DNA of 64,000 nucleotides from Paenibacillus bouchesdurhonensis (GCF_900155685.1 NZ_LT732548.1:257898-321897); one strand, 5' to 3'; counted from the stretch's first letter, positions 45,033 to 54,863 are shown. A program made the numbers and translations. Notes: generated by a model from the sequence alone, not told the origin.

Positions 45033-46821
45033 AAGAAAGTTCAAGCTTCGAAAAATAGTAAATGATATTCCGCTGAATTATAAGTTTTTTCTCGTTTTTT
45101 TCATCGGTGTGCTTCTTCCCATCATACTCATGAATCTATTATTTATGGATCGCATGTCTCATTTGATCATGTCCAGAGAGGAACAGAACCTGGAGATTTC
45201 GCTAGAGCGTGCCAGGAAGGATATTCACGACTATCTTGATGGGGGCGTGGCGGTCAGCCATGCCTTAAGTCGGGATCGGACGCTGTATGAGATGCTGGAT
45301 CAGGTGTATGAGGATCAGCTGGACTTCTACGTAGCCTTCGATGAGCAGCTTCGCCACCGGGTGACCAGCTACATGCCGGTGAACAACCAAATTCAGCGCA
45401 TCACTATTTTTACGGATAATCAGTCCATCGTAAGCGGAGGAAACTATCAGGCTATTAACGAGGAAGTCATGAACAGTGACTGGTATAAGCTGTGGAAGAA
45501 ATCGAATGAGCGCGTCATGGTGGCGGCGTACCAGGCGACGAATAGCAGCGACAAGGCTTATACATCTCCCTATTTGAGCGTTATCGAGAAGATGGATTAC
45601 ATAGATCATTTCGATACCTACGAGAAGCTGCTTAGAATCGATATTGATTTAAGCAAAATTTACGATGTGATCGTGCGGGAAAGGGATTATTTGAATCTTT
45701 ACCTGGTTAATGAGCATAACCAGATTATTATGTCGTCAGAGAGCGGTTACCAGAGAGGCAGACTGGATCCGTATCCTATATTTCAATTGCCGAAGCAGTA
45801 TAGCGAGGAAGATGTACATATGGTTTCGATTGGAACGGCCAAATATGTGAAGGGTTGGCGGTTGATCGGGCTCGCTGAGGGTACGCGAATTACAAAGGCA
45901 ATGCTGGATATGCGATTATTCATCGGGGCAATGGCTGCTGCCGTGACTTTAACGGCTGCGCTGTTTATTTATGTCATGCTGAGATCCTACAATTACAGGG
46001 TTAAACGGCTATCCCGGCACATGCAGAAGGTGTCCAACGAGAAATTTGATTTGATTCAAATCGATGAGGGGCGCGACGAAATCGGCGGCTTAATCCGTAA
46101 TTTCAATAGGATGACCACGAAGATCAATTCCCTGATTAATAACGTCTACAAGCTGGAGATCCAGAAGAAAAGCTTGGATATGGAGCGCGTCCGTGCGGAG
46201 CTGAATTTTATGCAAAGCCAAATGAATCCCCATTTCCTGTTCAACACGCTGAACGCGATTCTGGTCGTATGCACTAAGAATAACTATTCGGACGTGACTG
46301 ACATTATCAAAAGCTTGTCCAAGCTGCTGCGCAGGCTGCTCAGCTGGAAGGAAGACGTTGTAACACTTGAGGAAGAGCTCATGTTCATTGAAATGTATTT
46401 GAAAATCGAGAAATTCCGGTTCCGGGAAAAGTTCGATTATCAATTCGAAATTGAAGAGGAGACGCTCTCGTATAAAATTCCAAAGATGAGCATTCAACCG
46501 CTTGTCGAGAACGCCTGCAAGCATGGCATTCAGATGATCGACGGACTGGGCATAGTGCGGATTAGCACCGCAATAAGAGATGGGCGTCTTCGCATTGTTA
46601 TTGCGGATAACGGAAAGGGGATGGAGGCCGCCAAGTTGCGGGAGGTCATTCTCGCCGTGCGAAATGAGAACTCCTCGGGAACGAGCATCGGCATTCGCAA
46701 TGTGTATCGGCGGCTAGAGCTGTATTACGATGACCAGGTTCGCTTTGATATCGCTAGCCAGCCTGGGCTGGGGACAGAGATAAGCTATGAAATCCCGCTT
46801 AGACTTCTTGATCACACATAG
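45025..46821 (+). CDS. YesM-type sensor histidine kinase
   Basis: A 598-residue membrane kinase: N-terminal transmembrane helix (about 22-42), extracellular sensor (about 45-290), second membrane helix, HAMP (about 310-365), His_kinase with phospho-acceptor in QMNPHFLFNTLNAILV (about 395-410), and a C-terminal ATPase with the N box QPLVENACKHGI and DNGKGME. The 8-nt overlap with the regulator and the 17-nt gap to the next regulator place all three in one operon. Likely senses xylo-oligosaccharides directly or via the lipoprotein. Confidence 0.93.
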   Translation: MPERKFKLRKIVNDIPLNYKFFLVFFIGVLLPIILMNLLFMDRMSHLIMSREEQNLEISLERARKDIHDYLDGGVAVSHALSRDRTLYEMLDQVYEDQLDFYVAFDEQLRHRVTSYMPVNNQIQRITIFTDNQSIVSGGNYQAINEEVMNSDWYKLWKKSNERVMVAAYQATNSSDKAYTSPYLSVIEKMDYIDHFDTYEKLLRIDIDLSKIYDVIVRERDYLNLYLVNEHNQIIMSSESGYQRGRLDPYPIFQLPKQYSEEDVHMVSIGTAKYVKGWRLIGLAEGTRITKAMLDMRLFIGAMAAAVTLTAALFIYVMLRSYNYRVKRLSRHMQKVSNEKFDLIQIDEGRDEIGGLIRNFNRMTTKINSLINNVYKLEIQKKSLDMERVRAELNFMQSQMNPHFLFNTLNAILVVCTKNNYSDVTDIIKSLSKLLRRLLSWKEDVVTLEEELMFIEMYLKIEKFRFREKFDYQFEIEEETLSYKIPKMSIQPLVENACKHGIQMIDGLGIVRISTAIRDGRLRIVIADNGKGMEAAKLREVILAVRNENSSGTSIGIRNVYRRLELYYDDQVRFDIASQPGLGTEISYEIPLRLLDHT

Positions 46822-46838
46822 CCAAGGGGGCAGAGGCA

Positions 46839-48380
46839 ATGATGACTTTTAAAGTGCTCTTGATCGACGATGAGCCCGGCGCGCTGGAAGGAATGCAGCT
46901 GTGGATCGATTGGGAGAGGATCGGGTTTACAGTTTGCGGAACCGGGAGCAACGGAGTAGAGGGGTTGCGGATGATCGAGGAGCTTCAGCCCGATTTAGTC
47001 GTTACCGATGTCAATATGCCGCTCATGGACGGGCTTGAAATGATAGCCGTCTGGCAGGAGGAGCATGGTCATCGCGTGCGGTTTGTTATTCTTAGTGGGT
47101 ATAGCGAGTTTGAATATGCCCAGAGAGCGCTGCGTTATGGCGTAAATAATTATTTGCTGAAGCCGATCATTTCCGAAGAGGCCGAGGAGGAATTGGCTGA
47201 GATCTATGAGGAGCTGGTGCAGGAGACAGAGAAGCGGAGCTTCACTCAAATCGCCTCTTATGAGGAGATTGCCTCGCGGATCAAGGATATCCTGCATGAA
47301 CTTCCTCTGGATCAGGCGGCAGCTAAGGTTCTAAATCGGGTATCGGAGCTCCGGGAGGCTTGGAATTTCTGCCTCGTACAGACGGAGCCGGCCTCTTTCG
47401 CCGAGCTGCGTGGGAAGGCCGCTGCCCTGCTGTATCAAGAAGAGGCGATGTATTTGATAGATTTAGACATGAACCGCTTCGGTATTGTGTACGGCTATGC
47501 TCCAGGCCAAGGTGTAGAGCATCCATTCTGCCGGATATTCCAAGAGCTGATGCGGCAATATTCCGGAACACGCGTATTTATGGCTGTCGGAGCCAATGCG
47601 AACACGCTGCTCCAAATCGGAGACAGCTACCAAACGGCTAGGGAAGCGATGGTTTATAAATTTTATGACTCAGGGTATGACCGTATTTTTCAATATGAAC
47701 AGATTTCAAAGCGGCTCCTGAATTATCACTATGATCAGCTGCAGCTGGTGGAGGGAATTCTTGGGACGATTACGCTTCTGGATCAAGCTGCTTTCCAGGA
47801 GGCGATAGATTCGGCAGCCCGCAACTTTCGGGAGATGCTCGTTGCACCGGAAATCGTCAAGAAAGTCGTCATTCATATCATGTGCAAAATTATGGAATAT
47901 TTGAAGGAGACGAGCGAGACGAAGGCCGAGCAGCTGCTTGAGAGATACGAGCTTCCCGGGCTATCGGATTCGGTATTTATTATGGACGATCTGATGGACC
48001 TGCTTCGATCATGCGGTATGGACGGGATCGAGCTGCTGATGATGGAGCAGTCCAGGCAGTCGCAGGGGATCGTGCAGGAAATTAATGAATATATTCGCGA
48101 GCATTATCGCGAGCGTATTACTCTAAAGAAGCTGGGCGAGATTTTCTATATGCATCCGGCTTATTTGGGGCAGCTGCTTCTGAAGAAGAATGGAATCAGC
48201 TTTAATGAGCTTGTACATAATTTGCGGATTGATGAAGCGGTGCGCTTGCTTAGCCAAAGCCAATTGAAGAACAGCGAAGTAGCGGAGCGTGTCGGTTACA
48301 GTCACTATGGCCAATTCTTCAAACAATTTGAAATCCGGATGAAGATGTCGCCTAATGAGTATAAAAACACCATGTTCTAA
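46839..48380 (+). CDS. YesN-type response regulator, AraC-family output (second of pair)
   Basis: A 513-residue regulator with the same layout as the one at 43464 but clearly diverged. The receiver has DDEP, phospho-Asp in VVTDVNMPLMDG and switch Lys in LKPI. The C-terminal AraC domain (about 410-510) has LKKLGEIFYMHPAYLGQLLLK and VAERVGYSHYGQFFKQFE. AAGGGGG precedes the ATG. A second regulator for one kinase is uncommon; the two may divide targets or integrate separate inputs. The ABC importer follows after a 130-nt gap with its own control region. Confidence 0.93.
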   Translation: MMTFKVLLIDDEPGALEGMQLWIDWERIGFTVCGTGSNGVEGLRMIEELQPDLVVTDVNMPLMDGLEMIAVWQEEHGHRVRFVILSGYSEFEYAQRALRYGVNNYLLKPIISEEAEEELAEIYEELVQETEKRSFTQIASYEEIASRIKDILHELPLDQAAAKVLNRVSELREAWNFCLVQTEPASFAELRGKAAALLYQEEAMYLIDLDMNRFGIVYGYAPGQGVEHPFCRIFQELMRQYSGTRVFMAVGANANTLLQIGDSYQTAREAMVYKFYDSGYDRIFQYEQISKRLLNYHYDQLQLVEGILGTITLLDQAAFQEAIDSAARNFREMLVAPEIVKKVVIHIMCKIMEYLKETSETKAEQLLERYELPGLSDSVFIMDDLMDLLRSCGMDGIELLMMEQSRQSQGIVQEINEYIREHYRERITLKKLGEIFYMHPAYLGQLLLKKNGISFNELVHNLRIDEAVRLLSQSQLKNSEVAERVGYSHYGQFFKQFEIRMKMSPNEYKNTMF

Positions 48381-48454
48381 TATTTTTAGGGTTAATGCTT
48401 TAATTGTGTTATAGTTCGGCGTTAACAGCGCTTCTAAAATAAAGATAAGTTACA

Positions 48455-48468
48455 TGAAAGGGCTTACA
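48455..48468. promoter_or_regulatory. Candidate cre site before the importer operon
   Basis: TGAAAGGGCTTACA matches the cre consensus at 13 of 14 positions; the central CG is GG. It lies 45 nt before the binding-protein gene. Confidence 0.5.
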
Positions 48469-48513
48469 AGTCTGCTTGTGTAGCTAAAAATTTTTGCGGA
48501 GGTGCTTTTTACA

Positions 48514-50205
48514 ATGGGGGGTACATCTAAATCATTGTTTCGGTTAGGCACGATCCTACTGCTGTCGCTCAGCATTATTCTTGCGGGCTGCGGCGGCGGA
48601 GATGCCAAGTCGAATGGAAACAAAAATAATAATCCGGAACAGACAGCGACCGGGAATAATGACGGCAAGGTAGAGCCATTCGAAATCAGTATCTTTATCG
48701 GGGAAGCTGGCCAACAGCCGACGCCAGACAATAAGGTGTACAAGAAAATTAAAGATGAGCTGGGTGCCACGCTGAATTTCGAGTTCCTGGCAGGGGATAT
48801 TGACCAGAAGCTCGGCGTAATGATTGCTGGATCAGACTATCCAGATATGATGACTGGAAATACGAAGCTGACGGCAGCCGGCGCTTACATACCGCTGGAG
48901 GATTTGATCGAGGAGCATGCTCCGAATCTGAAGAAGCACTATGCGGACTATTGGAACATGATGAAGGATCCAAATGACGGACATATCTATATCTTGCCTA
49001 ACTATGGCGTGTTTAATGGTAAATTGGGCAGCAGTTGGTACGCCGGCCCGGCCTTCTGGATTCAAAAGGCGGTGCTTGAGGAATTTGGCTATCCGCAAGT
49101 GAAAACGCTGGACGAATATTTCGATTTGATCGCGAAGTATAAGGAGAAATATCCGACGATCGATGGAAGTCCGACGATCGGGTTCGAAATATTGAACTAT
49201 GACTGGAGAAACTGGGGATTATTCAACGCACCGCAGCATTTGATCGGCCACCCGAACGATGGCGGGGTAGTCGTGAAGGACGGGGTAGCAGAAATTTTCG
49301 CGGATAAGGACTACGCGAAGCAGTATTACCAGAAGCTGAACGAAATAAACAGCCTAGGGTTGCTTGATAAAGAGGCCTTTGTGCAGAACTATGATCAGTA
49401 TATGGCGAAGTTGTCCAATGGCACGGTACTAGGGATGTTCGACCAGCACTGGAACTTCCAGAGTGCAGAAGATTCTCTGACTACGCAAGGAAAGCTGGAA
49501 AGAACCTATGTCGGGCTGCCTCTAGTATATGATCAGAACACAAGGGATCATTACCGCGACCGCGCGCCGCTGAACCTGAATAACGGTTTTGGAATCAGCG
49601 TCAATGCCAAAGATCCAGTGAAAATCCTTAAACTCCTCGATACACTCATTACGGAAGATTGGCAGAAGATTCTGTCCTGGGGCTTTGAGGGAGAAGATTA
49701 CATCGTCAATGAAGAAGGCCGTTTTATGAAAACCCAAGAGCAGCGGGATAATTTTACGGACGGAACCTGGAAGCTGGCCAACAAGGCCGATACATTCTTT
49801 AAATTTGCTCCGAAGATTGAGGGCAGCTTCAGCGATGGGAACGCTACGGATGCAGCTGCTCAGCCTGAAGAGTATAAGGCAGGTTTTAAAGAATACGACC
49901 GGAAGTTCCTGGAGGCTTATGGCTACGATTCATATGTCGACTTCTTCAGTGAGCCGCCTGAGAATGCTGTATCCTACCCAGCTTGGACGATCGATCTCGT
50001 CGAGGGCTCCGAAGCTAAAGTCGTGAACACGAAGCTGAATGATTTGTCGACGAAATACCTGCCGCGGGCGATTCTGGCCAAGCCAGGCGAATTTGAGGCG
50101 GTATGGAACGAATATACGTCAGAGGTCGGCAAGGTTAACGTGAAAGCTTACGAAGACCGCATCAATGAGCAAATCAAGTGGAGAATCGATAACTGGAGCA
50201 AGTAA
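48514..50205 (+). CDS. Sugar ABC transporter substrate-binding lipoprotein (LplA-like)
   Basis: A 563-residue lipoprotein (lipobox LAGCG). It shares architecture with the mannan-locus protein at 18837 (LEDLIEEHAPN, a large two-lobe periplasmic-type fold, and a C-terminal PRAILAKPGEFEAVWNEY stretch) but is diverged. Start: the ATG at 48514 after GGAGGTG, rather than GTG 48502 which overlaps the ribosome site. It is encoded with two permeases and a GH10 xylanase; in Paenibacillus this set has been described for methylglucuronoxylan-derived aldouronates. The ligand here is therefore likely a xylo- or aldouronate oligosaccharide. Confidence 0.92.
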   Translation: MGGTSKSLFRLGTILLLSLSIILAGCGGGDAKSNGNKNNNPEQTATGNNDGKVEPFEISIFIGEAGQQPTPDNKVYKKIKDELGATLNFEFLAGDIDQKLGVMIAGSDYPDMMTGNTKLTAAGAYIPLEDLIEEHAPNLKKHYADYWNMMKDPNDGHIYILPNYGVFNGKLGSSWYAGPAFWIQKAVLEEFGYPQVKTLDEYFDLIAKYKEKYPTIDGSPTIGFEILNYDWRNWGLFNAPQHLIGHPNDGGVVVKDGVAEIFADKDYAKQYYQKLNEINSLGLLDKEAFVQNYDQYMAKLSNGTVLGMFDQHWNFQSAEDSLTTQGKLERTYVGLPLVYDQNTRDHYRDRAPLNLNNGFGISVNAKDPVKILKLLDTLITEDWQKILSWGFEGEDYIVNEEGRFMKTQEQRDNFTDGTWKLANKADTFFKFAPKIEGSFSDGNATDAAAQPEEYKAGFKEYDRKFLEAYGYDSYVDFFSEPPENAVSYPAWTIDLVEGSEAKVVNTKLNDLSTKYLPRAILAKPGEFEAVWNEYTSEVGKVNVKAYEDRINEQIKWRIDNWSK

Positions 50206-50282
50206 GGGTTTGAGTTGACATCAGAAGTGGGGGGCGGCTTGCCTTCCACTTTCTGAAATAGCTTGTGGGGAGAGCAGCTAGC

Positions 50283-51242
50283 ATGGATGAGACCTTACCG
50301 AAAAAGAGAGCCGTCCGAAATCAGAAAAAGAAAACGCCGATTACCTGGTCGCTGATCAAGAGTCAGCAGCAGTTAATATGGATGTCCGTTCCGTTAATGC
50401 TTTACATTATTCTGTTCGCTTATGTCCCGGTCTGGGGCTGGACGATGGCATTTCAAGACTATAAGCCAGCTCGCAGCTTTAGCGATCAGACCTGGGTAGG
50501 ATTTAAGCATTTTAAGTTTCTATTTACGGATGACAGCTTTCTGAGAGTACTGCGAAATACACTTGGAATGAGTATTATCAATCTCATATTGGGCTTTACG
50601 ACCGCTATTATTCTGGCATTGCTGCTGAATGAAATCAAGAAGGTGTTATGGAAAAGAACCGTGCAGACGATTTCGTACCTGCCGCACTTCTTGTCCTGGA
50701 TCATCGTAACGGGAATTGTCGCAACTTCCCTGGCTTCTGACGGTATCGTGAACGATATATTAATGCGGCTACATATTATTGACGAACCAATTTTGTGGCT
50801 CAGTGAAGGGAAGTACTTCTGGGGCGTCGTTGGCGCTTCGCATGTGTGGAAGGAAGTCGGATGGAATACGATTATATATTTGGCCGCGATGGCGTCGATT
50901 GACCCTGCACTGTATGAAGCATCGGAAATTGACGGTGCAAACCGGTATAAAAAGATGCGTCATATCACGATTCCAGGTATTAAAGCAACGATCGTCATCT
51001 TGCTAATCATGAGCATCGGGCATATTTTGGAGGCCGGATTTGAAGTGCAATATTTACTTGGGAATGGGCTTGTCGTCGATTGGTCGGAGACTATTGATAT
51101 ATTTGTATTGAAATACGGTTTAGCTCAAGGCAACTATTCCTTAGCTACCGCCGGGGGAATCTTTAAGACAGTCGTCAGTGTAACCATGCTGTTCATAGCG
51201 AATTGGACTGCCAAGCGACTAGGGGAAGAGAGGCTGATATGA
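50283..51242 (+). CDS. lplB: Sugar ABC transporter permease (LplB-type)
   Basis: A 319-residue permease with six predicted helices. The LplB-type stretch YVPVWGWTMAFQDYKPARSF and the EAA loop ALYEASEIDGANRYKKMRHITIPGI are clear. The ATG at 50283 has GGGGAGAG upstream. Its stop overlaps the next permease start (ATGA). It forms the membrane channel with that partner for sugars bound by the lipoprotein encoded 77 nt upstream. Confidence 0.94.
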   Translation: MDETLPKKRAVRNQKKKTPITWSLIKSQQQLIWMSVPLMLYIILFAYVPVWGWTMAFQDYKPARSFSDQTWVGFKHFKFLFTDDSFLRVLRNTLGMSIINLILGFTTAIILALLLNEIKKVLWKRTVQTISYLPHFLSWIIVTGIVATSLASDGIVNDILMRLHIIDEPILWLSEGKYFWGVVGASHVWKEVGWNTIIYLAAMASIDPALYEASEIDGANRYKKMRHITIPGIKATIVILLIMSIGHILEAGFEVQYLLGNGLVVDWSETIDIFVLKYGLAQGNYSLATAGGIFKTVVSVTMLFIANWTAKRLGEERLI

Positions 51243-52204
51243 GTATGGGGAATCAACAGATCAGCCCGCAGCGCATGACAGGTGTTCCTAAAAAGAAAGG
51301 CTTGGGATTGGGACGAATTGAGCCGATTCTATTTAATACATTCAACACAATTTTTATGATTTGTCTCGTGATTGTGACCTTATATCCCTTCCTGAATACG
51401 ATCGTGGTTTCGCTTAATGCGGGAAATGATACGATTCGAGGCGGAATCTATTTGTGGCCTAGGGAATGGACTTTGCAGAACTACAAGGCGGTCTTTGCCT
51501 CGGGAACGATTTACAATGCATTTTGGGTATCGGTAGCTAGAACTGTTCTATCCACGCTGCTCAATATATTTTTGACAACGATGCTGTCTTATACGCTGAG
51601 CCGCCGGGAATATGTTTTCCGCAAGCCGATTACGCTGGTATTTATTCTTACGATGTATTTTAGCGCGGGACTCATTCCTGGGTACTTCCTAATCAAGGAA
51701 CTGCATTTGCTGAACAGCTTCTGGGTATACGTTCTTCCATCGATGATCAGTGCATTCAACATGATTGTGATCCGAACCTACATCGGGACGATTCCGGAGA
51801 GCTTGGTTGAATCGGCAAGGATTGACGGAGCCGGCGATTTCAAAATTTTTATTCGAATTATTTTTCCGCTATGTAAGCCGGTGCTGGCGACGATCGCCCT
51901 CTTTGTAGCGGTAGGAGCTTGGAACTCTTGGTTTGACGCATTTATTTATACCTCTTCCAAGCAAGAGCTGAGTACGCTGCAATACGAGCTGATGAAGCTG
52001 CTGTCCTCCAGTATGAATTCCAATAACAACCCTAACGTGGCAGCAGGGGCGGGAATGACGCAGGACACCGCTAAATCCTTGGTGACTCCGTTGTCGATTC
52101 GGGCTGCGGTGACTGTCGTGGCATCCGTGCCTATTCTTGTGGTGTATCCGTTTATGCAGAAGTACTTTGTCGTCGGGCTGAACGTAGGGAGTGTAAAGGA
52201 ATAA
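51239..52204 (+). CDS. ytcP: Sugar ABC transporter permease (YtcP/LplC-type)
   Basis: A 321-residue permease with six helices, ending YPFMQKYFVVGLNVGSVKE, typical of the YtcP group. The EAA loop is SLVESARIDGAGDFKIFIRIIFPLCKP. The ATG is shared with the preceding stop (ATGA overlap), so translation is coupled. An ATG 6 nt downstream is an alternative. Partner of the LplB-type permease; no ATPase gene is nearby, consistent with use of a shared MsmX-like ATPase. Confidence 0.94.
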   Translation: MSMGNQQISPQRMTGVPKKKGLGLGRIEPILFNTFNTIFMICLVIVTLYPFLNTIVVSLNAGNDTIRGGIYLWPREWTLQNYKAVFASGTIYNAFWVSVARTVLSTLLNIFLTTMLSYTLSRREYVFRKPITLVFILTMYFSAGLIPGYFLIKELHLLNSFWVYVLPSMISAFNMIVIRTYIGTIPESLVESARIDGAGDFKIFIRIIFPLCKPVLATIALFVAVGAWNSWFDAFIYTSSKQELSTLQYELMKLLSSSMNSNNNPNVAAGAGMTQDTAKSLVTPLSIRAAVTVVASVPILVVYPFMQKYFVVGLNVGSVKE

Positions 52205-52273
52205 ACGGAATGACAGGGTAACGGAATAACGGGGTATGATGACCTGGATCGGATCAGTCAGGAGGAATTTAAA

Positions 52274-53287
52274 TTGGGTAAGAGAAGTATGCGCACGGAA
52301 GCAGCGCTGAAGGATATTTTTGCAGATGATTTTCGGATCGGAGCTGCTGTGAATCCGCTGACCATACGGACACAGGAGGAACTGCTTGCTTATCATTTCA
52401 ACAGCATTACAGCTGAGAATGAAATGAAGTTTGCCAGCCTGCAGCCGGAAGAGGAAGCATATTCGTTCGATGCAGCGGATCAATTAGTGGCATTCGCCCG
52501 GCGACACGGGATGGCGATGCGGGGGCATACCTTAGTGTGGCACAATCAGTCCACAGGCTGGCTATTTGAAGACAGACACGGCAATCCAGTGGATAAAGCA
52601 ACTCTGCTTGGAAGGATTAGGTCGCATATCCAGACGGTAGTAGGCCGGTATAAGGATGATATTTATGCTTGGGATGTCGTAAACGAGGTTATTGCGGATG
52701 AGGGGGATCGGATGCTGCGGTCTTCGAAATGGCTGGATATTGCCGGCCCGGACTTTATTGCCCGGACATTTGAATATGCGCATGAGGCTGATCCGAATGC
52801 CCTGCTCTTCTATAATGATTACAACGAATCAAATCCAGGCAAACGCGATAAAATCTACACCTTGGTAAAGTCGCTGCTGGAGCAGGGTGTGCCCCTTCAT
52901 GGCATTGGTCTTCAAGCACATTGGAATCTGTTCGATCCATCTCTAGACGACATTCGCACAGCGATAGAGAAGTATGCTTCCCTTGGCTTGCAGCTGCAGC
53001 TTACGGAGTTGGATATGTCGATGTTCCGTTTTGAGGACAAGCGTACGGATTTGGCAGAGCCTACGGAAGAGATGCTTGAGCTGCAGGCAGAACGCTATGA
53101 GGCCGTTTTCAAATTGCTGAGGGAATATCGTGAATCGATCAGTTCGGTCACCTTTTGGGGAGCGGCGGATGATTATACTTGGCTGGATGACTTTCCGGTA
53201 CGTGGACGAAAAAACTGGCCATTCCTGTTTGATGGGCAGCATCATCCCAAACCAGCCTTTGATCGGATTGTAAAGGCGATAAAATAA
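52274..53287 (+). CDS. xynA2: Cytoplasmic GH10 endo-1,4-beta-xylanase
   Basis: A 337-residue single-domain GH10 enzyme without signal peptide, the size of intracellular XynA2-type xylanases that cut imported xylo-oligosaccharides and aldouronates. Acid/base Glu138 lies in WDVVNEV and nucleophile Glu245 in QLTELDMS; AMRGHTLVWHNQ is also typical. Start TTG at 52274 with AGGAGG 8 nt upstream; the ATG at 52289 is an alternative. It ends the importer operon and is followed by a terminator. The alpha-glucuronidase and xylosidase usually found in such clusters are absent from this window. Confidence 0.94.
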   Translation: MGKRSMRTEAALKDIFADDFRIGAAVNPLTIRTQEELLAYHFNSITAENEMKFASLQPEEEAYSFDAADQLVAFARRHGMAMRGHTLVWHNQSTGWLFEDRHGNPVDKATLLGRIRSHIQTVVGRYKDDIYAWDVVNEVIADEGDRMLRSSKWLDIAGPDFIARTFEYAHEADPNALLFYNDYNESNPGKRDKIYTLVKSLLEQGVPLHGIGLQAHWNLFDPSLDDIRTAIEKYASLGLQLQLTELDMSMFRFEDKRTDLAEPTEEMLELQAERYEAVFKLLREYRESISSVTFWGAADDYTWLDDFPVRGRKNWPFLFDGQHHPKPAFDRIVKAIK

Positions 53288-53288
53288 G

Positions 53289-53316
53289 GAAAGGGGCTCG
53301 CTCTGAGCCCCTTTTC
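53289..53316 (+). terminator. Terminator after the xylanase gene
   Basis: A 10-bp stem, AAAGGGGCTC/GAGCCCCTTT, with a 5-nt loop is followed by T residues. Confidence 0.9.
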
Positions 53317-53406
53317 TTATTGCTCGTTAGCTTCAGAATGACTCATTGTCTTGGCGGCCAGCCCATGCTATCGTAAAGTAGGATGAACATTTTGCGGAGG
53401 TGGCAT

Positions 53407-54426
53407 ATGAAAGTACTATTTATCGGTGGAACGGGAACCATCAGCTCGGCAATTACGAAGCAATTGGCGGAAGTAGGTTGCGAGCTTTATTTGTTGAATC
53501 GGGGTACAAGAAATAGCGGCTTGCCGGCTAAAGTCAACGTCCTGCAGGCAGATATCAATGATGAAGATAAAGTGTCCAAGCTTATTGAGGATATGACCTT
53601 TGACGTCGTTGCCGATTTTATCGCCTTCCACCCGGAGCAGTTGGAGAGGGACTATCGGCTGTTCAATGGGAAAACAAAGCAGTTTATGTTTATTAGCTCG
53701 GCATCTGCTTACCAGACGCCTTTATCCGATTATAGGGTTACCGAGGGCACACCTCTTTCCAACCCTTATTGGGAATATTCCAGAAACAAAATCGCTTGTG
53801 AGGAATATTTGATGAAGCAGTACCGGGAGCACGGGTTCCCGATTACGATTGTAAGGCCAAGTCATACGTACTCCGAGCGCTCTATACCTCTGGGCGTACA
53901 TGGGAGCAAGGGAAGCTGGCAGGTTGCTAAGCGGATGCTGGAGAACAAGCCTGTCATCATTCATGGCGACGGCACCTCCCTGTGGACAATGACGCATAAT
54001 AGCGATTTTGCCAAGGGCTTCATAGGCTTGATGGGCAACATCCATGCGATCGGCGAGTCTGTTCATATCACGTCCGATGAGACGGTGACCTGGAATCAAA
54101 TCTATGAGATGATCGCGGATGCTTTGGGCGTGAAGCTGAATGCGGTGCATGTGTCCTCCGAATTTTTGGCGGCTTGCGGTTCTGATGATCTGCGGGGCGG
54201 CCTACTGGGGGACAAAGCGAACTCGGTCGTGTTCGATAACTCCAAGCTGAAGCGGCTTGTTCCGGAGTTTGTAGCTACGACTCGGCTCGATCAAGGAATG
54301 AAGCAAACCGTTAAGCACATACTCGCTCATCCTGAGCTCCAGGTTGAGGATCCGGAATTTGATGCGTGGTGCGATAAGGTGATCGGTGCGCTGGAAAATG
54401 CGGCGAGGGCAGTGGCGGAGCAATAG
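53407..54426 (+). CDS. NAD-dependent epimerase/dehydratase (extended SDR)
   Basis: A 339-residue Rossmann-fold protein of the extended short-chain dehydrogenase type. The dinucleotide motif is GGTGTIS near residue 8, the catalytic region has SSASAY and YSRNKIACEEYL (Y-x3-K), and the substrate part follows VRPSHTYSER. Substrate is probably a nucleotide sugar, but some relatives are isoflavone-reductase-like, so it is left open. The ATG at 53407 has GGAGGTG 6 nt upstream. It stands alone after the xylanase terminator. Confidence 0.9.
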   Translation: MKVLFIGGTGTISSAITKQLAEVGCELYLLNRGTRNSGLPAKVNVLQADINDEDKVSKLIEDMTFDVVADFIAFHPEQLERDYRLFNGKTKQFMFISSASAYQTPLSDYRVTEGTPLSNPYWEYSRNKIACEEYLMKQYREHGFPITIVRPSHTYSERSIPLGVHGSKGSWQVAKRMLENKPVIIHGDGTSLWTMTHNSDFAKGFIGLMGNIHAIGESVHITSDETVTWNQIYEMIADALGVKLNAVHVSSEFLAACGSDDLRGGLLGDKANSVVFDNSKLKRLVPEFVATTRLDQGMKQTVKHILAHPELQVEDPEFDAWCDKVIGALENAARAVAEQ

Positions 54427-54462
54427 AGCAATAGATCAATAGAGAAAAGGCTGCAGCAAATA

Positions 54463-54508
54463 AGCCCCCCCAAGCAGAAGGACGAGTCTTCTACCTGGGG
54501 GGGCTTCT
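54463..54508. terminator. Strong hairpin between convergent genes
   Basis: AGCCCCCCCA/TGGGGGGGCT with an inner AGAAG/CTTCT pairing forms a very stable stem. T-runs on either side are weak, but the position between convergent frames suits a bidirectional terminator. Confidence 0.6.
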
Positions 54509-54517
54509 ACATTTGGG

Positions 54518-54863
54518 TTAGTTTTTTAACAGCAAATATACAAAGTAGGGAGCGCCGATCAAGGCGCACATGATGCCTGCCGGAATGCCGTCCGGCTGAA
54601 CGATGTTGCGGCCGATGGTATCCGCCACGAGCAGCAGCCACCCGCCAATGAGAGTGGCGATCGGGATAAACAGCTGGTTCCGCGGCCCGATGAGGGCTTT
54701 GGCGATATGCGGAGCCATTAGGCCGATAAACGCAATCCCGCCCGCGACGGAGCCGGCGGATGCCGCCAGAGCTACGGCTGTTAATAGAGTCTGCAGGCTG
54801 GCTTCCACAAGCACTAACTACGAGTACAAACAACAACATGATAGGAATCCATAGCTTTTTCAC
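54518..54863 (-). pseudogene. Deletion-fused remnant of a siderophore ABC transporter (binding protein start + FecCD permease end)
   Basis: The frame begins at a GTG (54863; AGGGG 8 nt upstream) as a lipoprotein signal, KKLWIPIMLLFVLVVSACGS, typical of siderophore-binding proteins. At about 54800-54815 it switches to the last about 95 residues of an FecCD-type permease (AGSVAGGIAFIGLMAPHIAK, LLLVADTIGRNIVQP, GAPYFVYLLLKN) in another frame. Everything between has been lost, so no working protein can be made. The promoter side keeps a good Fur box. Confidence 0.88.

Noticed and set aside
43464..48380. The two response regulators as a recent duplication
   Set aside because: They share layout but differ strongly in sequence in every domain, so the duplication, if any, is old.
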